A stretch of 64,000 nt of DNA from Deinandra increscens subsp. villosa. Taxonomy: Eukaryota; Streptophyta; Magnoliopsida; Asterales; Asteraceae. Position 1 is the stretch's first letter, and every line of letters starts with the position of its first letter. The notes under the pieces were generated by a model that saw only the letters and a list, made by a program, of their open reading frames with translations, did not search any database and was not told the origin of the DNA. This document shows positions 10,325-20,912 of this stretch, one piece after another. The stretch covers positions 30,242,454-30,306,453 of the forward strand of contig JBCNJP010000012.1 of assembly GCA_039602395.1 (NCBI GenBank), written 5' to 3'. The translations under genes and the position numbers were made by a program.

Positions 10325-10783
10325 AAAGAGTAAATTGGAACCCATGTTGAGTTGAGGAAACTTTGGAACCCACTTCTTAGCCCTTCATTAAGTCCACCCT
10401 TTGGCTCATATTAATTCAACATTTCTTAATTATTTCTAGCCCCAAAACTAATCACATATATGTTAGAAGGGTATTTCTGTCTCAAACTATTTTGTTTTTC
10501 CTAACCCACATGTACTTTTGCAGACCTACAGTTATGTCTTTCCCCACCATCTTATCTCTTTCGTTATCAGATTAACATTTTTCAAAAGATTCTAAAATCT
10601 CAATCTTGTGTGTTTATCTTTAACACATTCTCAAAACCCACTTTAAAATTTCTAAGATCCACCACCATATGCTTTTGTCATCACCCCACCTCCACCCCCA
10701 CCTACCACATCCACCACCATTCCGTTACTGTCACCATCATCCCGGAACTGTATGCGTGTTGTTCAACCCACCGGCGGATCTAC
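10321..10783. other. Unassigned sequence
   Basis: It is AT-rich, becoming C/A-rich near 10660-10760 (proline/histidine-like low complexity). I see no gene or terminal repeats. It may hold the upstream end of the Harbinger-derived gene that follows. Confidence 0.5.
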
Positions 10784-11041
10784 AGGAGGGTCCGGGCGGT
10801 CCATTGACCGTCCGGCCGACGAATCTTCTCTTGAATGGTGAAGTCCAGGGAATATCTTTTGAATGTTTTGACCCTCCCATTTTTTGCCCGTTAAATTCGA
10901 CCGTTGCACATGCAACGTTTTTTTTTTAATCAATCAAATACCAAATACCACCATAAAACCCCCATACAACACCAATTTTTTTTGCTACACCTCTACTCCT
11001 CTCTCAAACACAAAACCTAACAAGAGTCACTCTCAATCACT

Positions 11042-12459
11042 ATGGATTCATCAAGGAAGTACAAGTCACCCGCCACCAGAGGAAAAAAATTCCGACATAA
11101 AGTCCGGAAAGATCGAGCACAATCCTCCAACGTTCCTCAACAACACTCGTAACCACCACCAAACCAACCACCCGTTTTCTACTCACAACCACCACCTCCG
11201 CCACCATCACAACCCGGTTTCTATCAACAACAATCGTTTGTTGATTTAGTGGGTGGTGCGTATGGACCGCAATCACCTTTTTATACGCCGCATTCGTCGC
11301 AAATTCAACAACACCAATCGATGTATCATAACACCCAATATCGTGAACCTCGACGTGTTGATGTTGACTCCGAATCGGAGGAAGTTGATGAAGAAATTGA
11401 GGTGCAAGAAGCGGAGGAAGAAGAAGAAAAAGATGCCGCTATGCAAGACGATGCCGAAGAGGAAGAAGACGAAGAACCTACGCAACCGGTGAAAGGTGGC
11501 AAGAAGAAGAGGACCTATTGGTCGCCCGCGGAGGAAGCGATTTTGGCGCAATCCTACATCTACATCACCGAAGACGCGAGAGTTGGTGATCAACAATCAC
11601 GTGAATCGTTTTGGCAACGGGTCCTCAATCACTTCAATAGTTTGAGTGGACGTGGTACCGGTCGAACCATTCACATGGTTAACACCAAATGGAACAACTT
11701 GAACAAGACGATGTCGAGGTTCAACGGGTTGTACACCCAAAATGTAAGTATTTTTTAAATTTTTTTTAAATTTTTTTTGCACCCAAAATGTAAGTATTTT
11801 TTTAATTTTTTTTTAAAAAAAATAAATTTTTAAAATATATTTAATTTTTGTTTTAATCGTAGACACGTGCGCGGGCTAGTGGTGCGAGTGATGTTGACGT
11901 TCGAGAGAAGACGATGCGGGATTATCAACAAATGTATGAGAGGAAATGTTTCACGCACGTTGAAGCTTGGAAGGTGGTGAAGGATCACCCAAAGTGGGTT
12001 GCACCACAACAAAAGGTTGGTGGTGTTGCCGAGTCGTCGAAGAGGACCAAGGTATCGGTATCGGGCGAGTACACAACGTCAAACGATGCCGACTCGGCAC
12101 AATTGCCGAGTCGTTTGCCCGACTTGAATGAGAACTCGATGCCGAGTCACCCGCCACGAAGAAAAAGCTCAAGCAAGAAGTCGGGTGGTGACTCGTCAAC
12201 AAAAGGATCGGCGAATGCTTTGGAGGTGATGGAGAGGTTTGAGTTGAAATGGGAGAATGAAAAGGCCGACAAGCGGACTGTTCGACATGAACCCGCTCAA
12301 AAGAAGAGGGAAATGTACGAGAAGGTTGGGAGGACGATGGATCGACAACGGGAGACGATGGACGAAGAACAACGGGCTTGTGACCTCGAGTTGTATTTGA
12401 GGCCTCACGATAAGGTGTCCGAATCACTCCTCCCGGTACTTTTAGAAGAAAAACGTTGA
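11042..12459 (+). pseudogene. Harbinger ORF1-type Myb/SANT, NAM-associated-domain gene with one nonsense codon
   Basis: Two exons, 11042-11743 and 11863-12459, are joined by an intron with GTAAGT donor and CGTAG acceptor, in phase 0. The frame is open from ATG 11042 for 432 codons except TAA at 11150-11152 (codon 37). It has a Pro/Gln/Ser-rich N-terminus, an acidic stretch (about residues 115-160), a Myb/SANT-like region (WSPAEEAILAQSYIYITED, FWQRVLNHFN, TKWNNLNKTMSRFN), the ERKCFTHVEAWKVVKDHPKW block in exon 2, and a charged coiled C-terminus. Such proteins partner PIF/Harbinger transposases in DNA binding; domesticated copies also exist. Downstream ATGs, the first at 11321, could still give a protein holding the SANT region. 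Related copies lie on the minus strand at 54870-56112 and 56708-62047. Confidence 0.75.
11733..11796 (+). repeat. Duplicated splice-donor segment in the intron
   Basis: CACCCAAAATGTAAGTA occurs at 11734-11750 (the used exon end and donor) and again at 11780-11796, 46 bases downstream, giving two near-identical potential donors. Confidence 0.85.
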
Positions 12460-12818
12460 GTTGCGGCTAGATACGGATGGCCGTGTGATTTTTAGATGGT
12501 GGTCATTGTATTTTTTTTAGGACTTGGTATTTCTATTTTATTTTAGGAGTTGGTAATTTTATATTTTTAGGACTTGGTAAATTTTTTTATTTTTAGGACT
12601 TTGTAAGTTTTTATTTTTAATCTAATGAATTGTTTTTTTTAATTTTATATTAAATGTTTAAGTTAAAATTTTATTTGTAGATTGAAAAAATTAAAAAGAA
12701 AAACATTTAATTCATGACTAAACCATGCCTAGGCAAATATACCCGCTATCAAATCATGAATTCTACATCAATCTTCTCTCTCCTATTGGCATCACCTCAT
12801 TGGTCAGAATTTGATGCC

Positions 12819-12844
12819 TAAGGCAAGCATACCTCCCACCCTAA
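12819..12844. repeat. Possible Harbinger 3' terminus with TAA
   Basis: The sequence ends GCATACCTCCCACCC followed by TAA at 12842-12844. Its complement GGGTGGGAGGTATGC resembles the terminus GGGGAGGCGGTATG of the element at 54603-56422. I could not find a convincing partner upstream of 11042, so the element's left border is undefined. Confidence 0.4.
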
Positions 12845-13361
12845 GTACGATGAAAACTTTTATTCTTAAATGGTAAGGGCTTTTTAGTAATTTGGACAAT
12901 AGTATGTGGATCTGTTCCTGTACCTTCCGATAAGTCTTTTGAATTTTTTTCAGTTTTAAATTTTAAAAAATAAAAACAAAAATAAAATTTCTAGAAAGTT
13001 TTTGAATACATTTTAGCCAAGGTGAAAGACTAGACATTCGTATTATAATTTTAATTTTAATTTTTGTTTCTTGACTTTAATTTGTGATATTACTAGCTTT
13101 ATTTTTTTTTTAATTTATGGTCCATTTTTATTCTTTCTTTTTAGTTTTGGATGTTTTTATTTTTATTTAAATTTTGGTTAAACTTTGAACTCAAACAAAC
13201 ATGGAGACGTTGTCAAATCCTTTGAATCCCGGTGTAAGTAATAAATCAACTCGTTATGGTATCGTGTATATCTTTTTTTTAGTTACTATTGTGTTTTTGT
13301 TTTTTTTATTATTATTATTTTTAATGTATTGGTTTTTTTGAATACTTTATGACGTGTAACA
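12845..13361. other. AT-rich sequence without recognised content
   Basis: Homopolymer-rich A/T sequence; no gene, repeat or terminal structure that I can support. Confidence 0.5.
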
Positions 13362-13369
13362 GGATAATG

Positions 13370-13732
13370 TTTTTTTTTTTGAACATCAATTTATAAACAC
13401 CAAAAGCAAACACTTAGCAAGAAGCTAAGATGCCACAACGAACACCAAGTCTGACACCGATTACATCAGACAAAAGGACTCCCAATCTATAACCTTCTTA
13501 CCCCCTATGCTCAAACCACAATTTACACCAACATTTTATCTCACAAATGACTTTACAAACCGACGGCCTTCTATTGCAAAACACCACATTATTTCTTTCA
13601 TGCCAAATGCACCAACATGAGGTTAAAACAATCGCATGAACCACCTCTTTCTTGGAAGACCCAATGGTTTTCTCCATGAAGAGCCGAAGAAGGTCATCTA
13701 GCGAAAACGCGAATATCAGAGAGATGTTACAC
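13370..13732 (-). pseudogene. 3' part of a 5'-truncated LINE (L1-type), with poly-A
   Basis: On the minus strand it encodes the C-terminal end of a plant LINE polyprotein (QWCNISLIFAF, then CWCIWHERNNVVF) to a stop at 13498, then a short 3' UTR and a run of eleven A (plus 13370-13380, all T). The remaining part is at 38569-39342: the two join at a CACTG duplication that flanks the LTR at 13738-38563. GGATAA at 13362-13367 and 39343-39348 is a weak candidate for the LINE's own target duplication. Confidence 0.8.
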
Positions 13733-14678
13733 CACTGTGTTGGATAATGGTTGTCCAGACCCGATAACAACAAGAACCCGACCCGGTTTGACCCGTAAAG
13801 AGTTACACTGAGGGCAACGAGATAAAAATCCGCTTAAATTGTTTAACCGGTAATTCACGGAATTGTGTAATTACTTATTTAATTACAAATAATTATCCTT
13901 GCGATAATAAACGGAGAAATACATTTCGATTTATCGATTAGGGTTTTACGGTGAAACAAATAAATAGTTTATTTGTGTGTCTTGAAGTTTATGACATGTG
14001 TGTTTATTAATAAAAGTTGTTTTATTAATAAATCGTAAACTTAGATGGTCGGTTGCAAAAAGATAAACAAGGAGGGGGCTAGATGCAACTATGTTGCCTA
14101 TATAAGGAGAGCTAGGGATTAGGGTTTTGGTTGCTCATTCTCTCCCTCTCTCTCTCTCTCTCTGCGCCACTTTGTGCCGCCTCCCTCCTTCTCCTTCTCG
14201 CAACCAACCTCTTCATCGTAGGAGCTTTTCGGTTGGTGATCGCTTCTCGTTTCTTGCAAACGATCATCGGCGGATCATCATCATTCAAGATCGCCGCCGC
14301 CGTCACCACCTTGGGAGCCGTCGCCGCCGTCGCCGTGTGAACCGCCGCCACCGCCGCCCTTGTCGCCGCCGTCGCCCCTCCTTTCTAGGGTCGTCGCGAA
14401 TCAAACCCTAGATCGTCGTCGCGATCTAGCGTATCTCCGTTTTTTGCGCGACACCATAACCACTCGCCTTGTTGTCGTCGTTACGATATCGCGAGTGCGA
14501 GCTTTGTCGCCATAATCGTTCGTCCGTCTAGGCTAAACCCTAGACGTCGTCATAGTCTTTATTCGTTGGTGCTCGATTGTCGCCACCATAAACCGAATCG
14601 TTGTAGTTTTCAACGAATCGGTTAAAGACGGTTTTGGCAATTTGCTAAACGATTTGATCCGAACGTCGGATCGGTTAT

Positions 14679-15033
14679 TGTAGAAGCATATATAGTTGTC
14701 TAGTGCTAGGTCTTGTTCTTTTGAGTATGTAATTTGTAAGTCTAGGTTTTCTGGTTCTAGCGGACCAGTGGCGGACCAGGTGGTACGCCGGAGCACCTGG
14801 TACGCTGGTTAGTTGGTCCGCTGGCCAGTTGCCTATTTATAGGTCTTAGCTTGTTGAGAGATATAGCGAGTAAGGTTTGAGCGTTCTTAACTGTGTGTTT
14901 TCAGTGGTGTAAACCTGTAAACTCTCTGTTCTCTCTGTTACGAGTTGTGATCAATACAAAGAAGTTTATTTACCTCGTTGTGCTCAAATCCGATTGTAAT
15001 CATGCACTAGCAAGATCGTTTAAGTGTTCTACA
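14679..15033 (+). repeat. 5' LTR of the copia element
   Basis: It begins TGTAGAAGC and ends GTGTTCTACA. It contains CCTATTTATAGG as a TATA-like site and several GGTCCGC/GCGGACC motifs, the same motif that is iterated in the leader. Confidence 0.95.
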
Positions 15034-15035
15034 AG

Positions 15036-15047
15036 TGGTATCAGAGC
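15036..15047 (+). other. Primer binding site (tRNA-iMet)
   Basis: TGGTATCAGAGC, two bases after the 5' LTR. Confidence 0.95.
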
Positions 15048-15249
15048 AGGTTTGCTCGTTTGCTGTGATTTGTAGATCGGTTTTGGGTTTTGGAGAGAAA
15101 AACTTCGTTTGTGGTAAGAATTCGACCAATTCTTCTTAGTTCTTCATCAATTCAGTATGTTTTCTTCATTCGGATTGCTTCTGGTTCATTTTCGCTGAGT
15201 TGTACATGGTGTTCAAGCATTAAAAGTCAAAAATAGTGAAAATTATGCG

Positions 15250-15590
15250 TTTTGGTACTGGTCCGTGGGTGGTCCGCTAGTGGTCCGCCGGTTGAAGTTT
15301 TTGGTCCGCAAGAGCAAGTTCATCAGATTCAGTGATCCGCTGAATCTGGTCCGCCAAGCAATCTTCAAACACTGGTCCGTAGCGGTTATTGTTTGGTCCA
15401 CGACAGTTACAGCGTACCAGTGAGCAGCGTACCGGTTGGTCCGCGGGTAGTTTGTGATCCGGTAGAAGAATTCTGGTCCGCGGGTTGAATTTTGGTCCGG
15501 GGAGAATATTTCAGGTCCGTTAACTTGTAATTTGGTCCGGAGGTCATTATCTGGTCCGGGGTTCAATATTTTGGTCCGCCGACAACAGAA
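15250..15590 (+). repeat. Leader array of GGTCCG motifs
   Basis: GGTCCG occurs thirteen times by my count, plus two GATCCG, between the primer site and the gag start. The same motif is in the LTR and again at 33850-34490 before the extra gene. A possible donor (GGTAAGAA, 15112) and a weak acceptor (ACAACAG, 15583-15589) would place the array in a leader intron; this is speculative. Confidence 0.85.
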
Positions 15591-15607
15591 TTGAAGTTTT
15601 GTTAATC

Positions 15608-18479
15608 ATGGATCCGTTCCAGGCCTTTGCTGCGATGTCGTCAACTGTACAAGCGTTATTGAACTATGATAATGAAATAGGAACTACCAATAAGGTTCCT
15701 AAATTGATGAAGTTTGAGGATTTTCACAATTGGAAAACCCGATATGAATCATACATCGGTGTCACGGATGTCACCGTTTGGACTCCAATGTTGGATGGCT
15801 ATACAATTCCAAAGTTTACCACAGGTGAATTTGCTGGTCAAGAAAAGCCATACAACAAAATGAATGATACTGAAAAGGAATCGTTCAAATTGGAAAGAAA
15901 AGCTTACTCAAATTTATCAATGGCATTACCAAAGGATATATTACATCAATTTAAGATGCGCACAACGTCAAAGGCTTTATGGGAAGCATTATGCCATAGG
16001 TGTGAAGGAAGTGCTCAATATAAGAAGAGTAAGAAAAAGGTGCTGTTGCGAGAGTACGATAACTTTTGTCATGTCTCTAATGAAAGCATTAATGATCTGA
16101 TTTCAAGGTTATCTCATTTGGTGAGTGAGCTGGATATTGTTGGGGTGAAAAAGGATGCTGGAGAACTGAAAGAGAAACTTTTGGATGCTTTGCCAGCAAC
16201 TTGGGAAGGATATATTCTGTTGTTAACTCATAACAAGGATTTCGATGATATTTCATATGATGATCTTACTCGAAATTTGCTAGCTCGAGAGTTGGATATG
16301 AGACGTGTGAAAAATTTACCAACTCAAGTACAAAATCCAGATGTCTATTTTGGTGATAATGCATCAACGATGCATGCAAAGGCTAAAGCAAATTCTAATC
16401 CACCAACAACGACATTTTATGTGGAAAACACTTCGAGTAGTCATGCAAACATGTCAAGAGGTTCATCCAGTGAGGGATATTCTACCAAAGCTGTTGTTAC
16501 ATATCCAGTGTATTCTAATCAATCTTCACCTGCTCCAAGTCAGAATGTCTTTTCAGCAAAAACCACAAATGATTATATGGCGTTATTTTCGGCAATGATT
16601 TCGTCTTACGATGGAGTGATAGCTGGAAAGCTAACTAGTGCTGAACTGACTGAAGAAGATTATGAACAAATTGATCCAGATGATCTAGAGTTAATGGACA
16701 TTAATTGGTCAATGGCAATGCTTGTTAGAAGAGGTAAGAGGTTTATGGAGAAGACTGGACGTAAAGATCTTAATCCTGAAGGCAAATTGGGGTTTGATAA
16801 ATCCAAGGTTCGATGTTATAACTGCCAAAATTATGGACACTTTGCAAAGGAGTGTACCAAGGCAAAGAAGCAGGAAACTTCGAAATTATTTCAGAAATAT
16901 GCTTCTAAGAGTAACCAAGGGTCGAGAAGTTACGCAAGTCCGTCAAGCTCAAATGCAGCTGCTAGTGGATCCAACACAGAATCTAAAGCGTTAGTCTCGC
17001 AAACTGGTGAAGGATACGACTGGGCTGCAGATTGTCCTGACGAGTCAGCATTGTTATGTACCGAGGAGAGGAATGTAATATCTGAAGATAATTATGATAT
17101 TCCAGGAGAAGACTTCTTTGCTGAGGGTCATCAAGCATTCATGGCTGATGTTCAGGTACATTCTAACATCTGTGAATTTTGCACAACAACTGCCAATCAA
17201 TTGAAAGAACTTTCTGATGAGAAAGTCATGTATTATGATAAATACACATTGGCAGAAGAAAATGTTGCAATCTATAAACAACGGTGGGAGGCCGTTAAGG
17301 CAGAACTAAAAAGTGAGCATGCCTTGATTCTAAGCACGAAAATTGAATTAAATAACAAAACTGAGGATTATATTTTTTCTAAGAAAAAGCTTGCAGAAGC
17401 TAATTCTCAAATTTCAGAATTAAAAGTTGAAATATTAGATCTTCAGAGGCAATTGGACAATTTCAAGAATTCATCTTCATTTGCCAGTTTTCTGTGCAAA
17501 GATGAAAATTTAAAACATGTGCTTAAAGAATCAGGGTGTACTTCTGTTCCACCACCAATTGTGCATGGGAAAGGTCCAACTGAATTGAATGACAAACCAG
17601 CTGTTGTGTTTGATTATTCCAGTTTTACTGAAGGAGTATCTGACAACTCCAAAGGCACTCATAAGAGGAAGCCTTTGAAAAATGTGTCCAAAACTGTCAA
17701 TGTTGTTAACAAACAGTCTGAGACTCATGATTCTATGGTAAAATCATCTAAAAGTGTAAATCTTACTCACCTAAGAATTTTATAATTCCGATGGAAGATT
17801 TTCAGCTAAAACAAACCGTTTTGATTATGAAGCATATGGTTTTTGTGAACATTATGATTTTTACGATGATTTTGGGTCATATGAAAAACAGTTTGGAAAG
17901 TTTGAGAAAATCAAGCATGACCGTGTCAAACCCAAAGGGTATGCTGAGCAATGTGGTGTTGATGAGTTTGGTTTTTATAACCAATTTGGTTATGTTAAAC
18001 CACTGTTTAAACCTCTTCCTAAGCACAAATCGCAAGGATTTAATGCTAAGGCTCCAAGGAGAGAGGCACAACACATGTATGATGACAACATTTCACTTGA
18101 TTCAGGATCTCATTTTCCTGTTATGTTTGTTGATAGAAGGAGATGTTATCACTGTTATCAGAAAGGTCACATACGCAATCGTTGTCCGGTTTTGGCCGAG
18201 AAACGAGCTTCCGCTGCTGTATCAAAGAAATCTGATAATGTTTCTGAGTCAAAACACACAGATGGAAATGTGGTTACAAAACATTTTTTCAAAAGAGAAA
18301 AATTTTCTAAAACTAAGAAATCGGTTGATAGTTCATCTTCGGACAATGTCACCACAGATTCATCTGTTCCAGTAATCAGGCAGAAGTGGCTGCCTAAAAT
18401 GACTTCTAAAGCCACTGAAGATTTTTCAGAAGACACAAGTCGACCCAAAGCTGAATGCTTGGGTCCAGATTCTCACTAA
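15608..18479 (+). pseudogene. Copia gag with capsid (UBN2) region and two zinc knuckles, frameshifted
   Basis: Frame 1 runs from ATG 15608 (MDPFQAF) to a stop at 17785. It holds a UBN2-type Gag region (about residues 20-240), a zinc knuckle CYNCQNYGHFAKEC (about 403-416) and a coiled coil (about 515-620). The continuation lies in another frame from about 17784 to 18479 and holds a second zinc knuckle CYHCYQKGHIRNRC (18144-18185). The upstream break is probably an indel near 17750-17785. The protein packages element RNA into particles. Its second half corresponds to the lone protein at 6111-8018. The ATG sits eight bases after the end of the motif array. Confidence 0.85.
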
Positions 18480-20912
18480 CTTTTTGCTACTATGTGCAGG
18501 GTGCTCGAAAGCCAGCTGTCAACAACTTTTGGGTTATTGATAGTGGAGCATCCAGGCACATGACTGGTAATCTCTCCTTACTTACCGATGTTAAACCAAT
18601 CAATGGTGGGGGAGTTACCTTTGCTGGCCATAAAGGACGTAGAATCACTGGAGAAGGAAAAATGGGAAATGATAAAGTTACATTTGACAAAGTTCAATTT
18701 GTGGAAGAGTTGCAGCACAATCTCTTGAGTGTCTCACAAATATGTGATAAGCAGTACACTACTGCATTCACAAATTCTGAATGTATCTTTTTGAAGCCCG
18801 GATTTCAAATTCCTGATGAATGGATAGTGATGCGTGCACCTCGGTTTCGAGATTTATATGTTTTGAATATGAATCAGACCTCGTCTACAGTGTCGGCTAC
18901 ATGTTTCATATCCAAAGCCACTGAAAAAGAGTCAATTTTGTGGCATCGTCGTATGGGTCATCTTAATCACCGCAAGATGAATTATTTAGTTAATCACAAT
19001 TTGGTTGAGGGAGTTTCTAAGAATCGTTTTTCGATTGATGATGTGTGCGTTTCATGCAAAAAGGGGAAGCAACAGAAAAAGTCTCATCCGTACAAGCGTG
19101 TTAATTCCATTGTTACTCCGTTGGAGCTACTTCATATGGATCTTTTTGGTCCTATGAATGTTACCAGTGTGGATGGAAGTTTTTACTGTTTTGTAATTAC
19201 AGATTATTTTTCGCGTTTCTCTTGGGTCGCGTCATTACATTCGAAGGATGAAACTCCAGCAACGATTCAGCGGTTATTGTCCAAGTTTGAGAATCTGTAC
19301 AAGCACAAGATTTGTCGTATTCGTACCGACAATGGTACTGAATTCAAGAACGCATTGATGAAAGCATTTTGTGATTCTTTTGGTATTTCACATGAATTTA
19401 GTGCTCCATACACTCCACAACAAAATGGAGTGGCTGGGAGAAAGAATCGAACTTTGATAGAGACCGCACGAACTATGTTAGCTGATGCAAATCTACCAAT
19501 CAAGTTTTTGTCTGAGGCAGTTCATACTGCTTGTCATGTGCTTAATAGAGTTCTTATTGTTAAGCGGTTCAACAAGACTTGTTATCAATTACTCAAAGGT
19601 AGAAAGCCGAATTTAGATTTTCTCGAACCATTTGGGTGTCTACGCACTGTTCTCAAAGGAGGTGGTAAATTTGAAGCTAAGGCTATGGAAGGCATCTTTG
19701 TTGGTTATCAACATCCAATGAAACGTGTCTATTTTCCGTCTTCAAAGACCATTGAGAGCCATTTGCATGTGGATTGTCGAAGATATAGTTTTCTGAAACC
19801 CAAATCGGTTGATGGTTCTATTTTTGATTATAAGACGTTCTTTGATTCTTTCTTGGATGCACATACTGACTCTGCTGATGAGCTTGCTAATGATATGACT
19901 GGTGTTATCATTCATACCATGCTTAATTCTGGATCATGTATTCCAAAGTTTTCAACTATTTCTAGTTCTGCTTCATCTAGTCAGACTGTTTCTGATCTAG
20001 AAACCATGAGTTCATCAGATGATGATGACAATGCATTTCATGAAGCTGAATCAATACCTTTGGTTGATCCAATTCCTTTACCAAGCACAAGTTCGTCTGT
20101 TCCAAATACTTTATTGCCTGGTGATTTGTCAAGTTCAGAGGATGCAGATGCTACACTAAATACTCTTGATGATACTGTTGAGGTTCCTGATTCGACTAAT
20201 CTCCGAATTCATTCTATTCATCCTCAAGAGAATATTATTGGAGATTTGACTTCTGGGGTGCGTACACGTCATCAGTTATCTGATAATGTTGATGCTTTGA
20301 TTGCTGAAATTCGAGATTCGGGTGTTCAGAATGATATGTTTCATTCGTGTTTTCTGTCTCAAGTTGAGCCGACCAATGTTGAACAAGCATTGGAAGATTC
20401 TTCTTGGGTTGAGGCTATGCAGGAGGAGTTGCAATAATTCCAGAAGTTGGGTGTTTGGCATCTTGTTGATCTTCCCAAAAATGCTAAGAAAGCATGTGGC
20501 ACTAGATGGGTATTCAAGTGTAAGAAGGATGATCGTGGTATCATTGTTCGTAACAAAGCTCGATTAGTGGTTCAAGGATTTTCTCAAATTGAGGGTATTG
20601 ATTTCAATGAGGTCTATGCTCCTGTTGCGCGGATTGAAGCTATTCGAATCTTTTTAGCTTTTGCAGCATTTCATGGATTTAAAGTATATCAAATGGATGT
20701 TAAAAGTGCTTTTCTTAACGGGAAGATTCGTGAAGAGGTTTACGTGATGTAGCCACCTGGATTCTATGATCCCGACTTTCCTGACCGTGTGTACAAACTC
20801 GACAAAGCGTTATATGGTCTCCATCAGGCCCCGAGAGCCTGGTATGAGACGCTTTCTACACATTTGCTCGACAACGGTTTTCGTCGTGGCACTGTAGATT
20901 GCACACTCTTTT
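18455..20912 (+). pseudogene. Copia pol, first part: protease, integrase, start of reverse transcriptase
   Basis: Protease motif VIDSGASRHMTG begins near 18536. The integrase zinc-binding region (HRRMGHLNHRKM, CVSCKKGK) and core Asp motifs (MDLFGPM; RTDNGTEF) follow. The catalytic Glu expected in NGVAERKNRT is Gly (NGVAGRKNRT, codon 19436-19438), which should abolish integration. The reverse transcriptase start ([20 protein letters not shown]) is interrupted by TAA 20435-20437 and TAG 20750-20752; both fit C-to-T change from a Gln codon. The frame is then cut at 20912 by the gypsy insertion. The segment overlaps the preceding gag frame by about 25 bases in a different frame. Confidence 0.9.

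Noticed and set aside
11253..12427. Alternative frames over the Harbinger ORF1 gene on both strands
   Set aside because: Shadows of the two-exon gene, which alone shows family motifs and splice phase.
14112..14411. Frames in the CT and GCC-rich part of the solo LTR
   Set aside because: Simple-sequence translation (Ser/Leu, Arg/Ala runs) on both strands; not coding.
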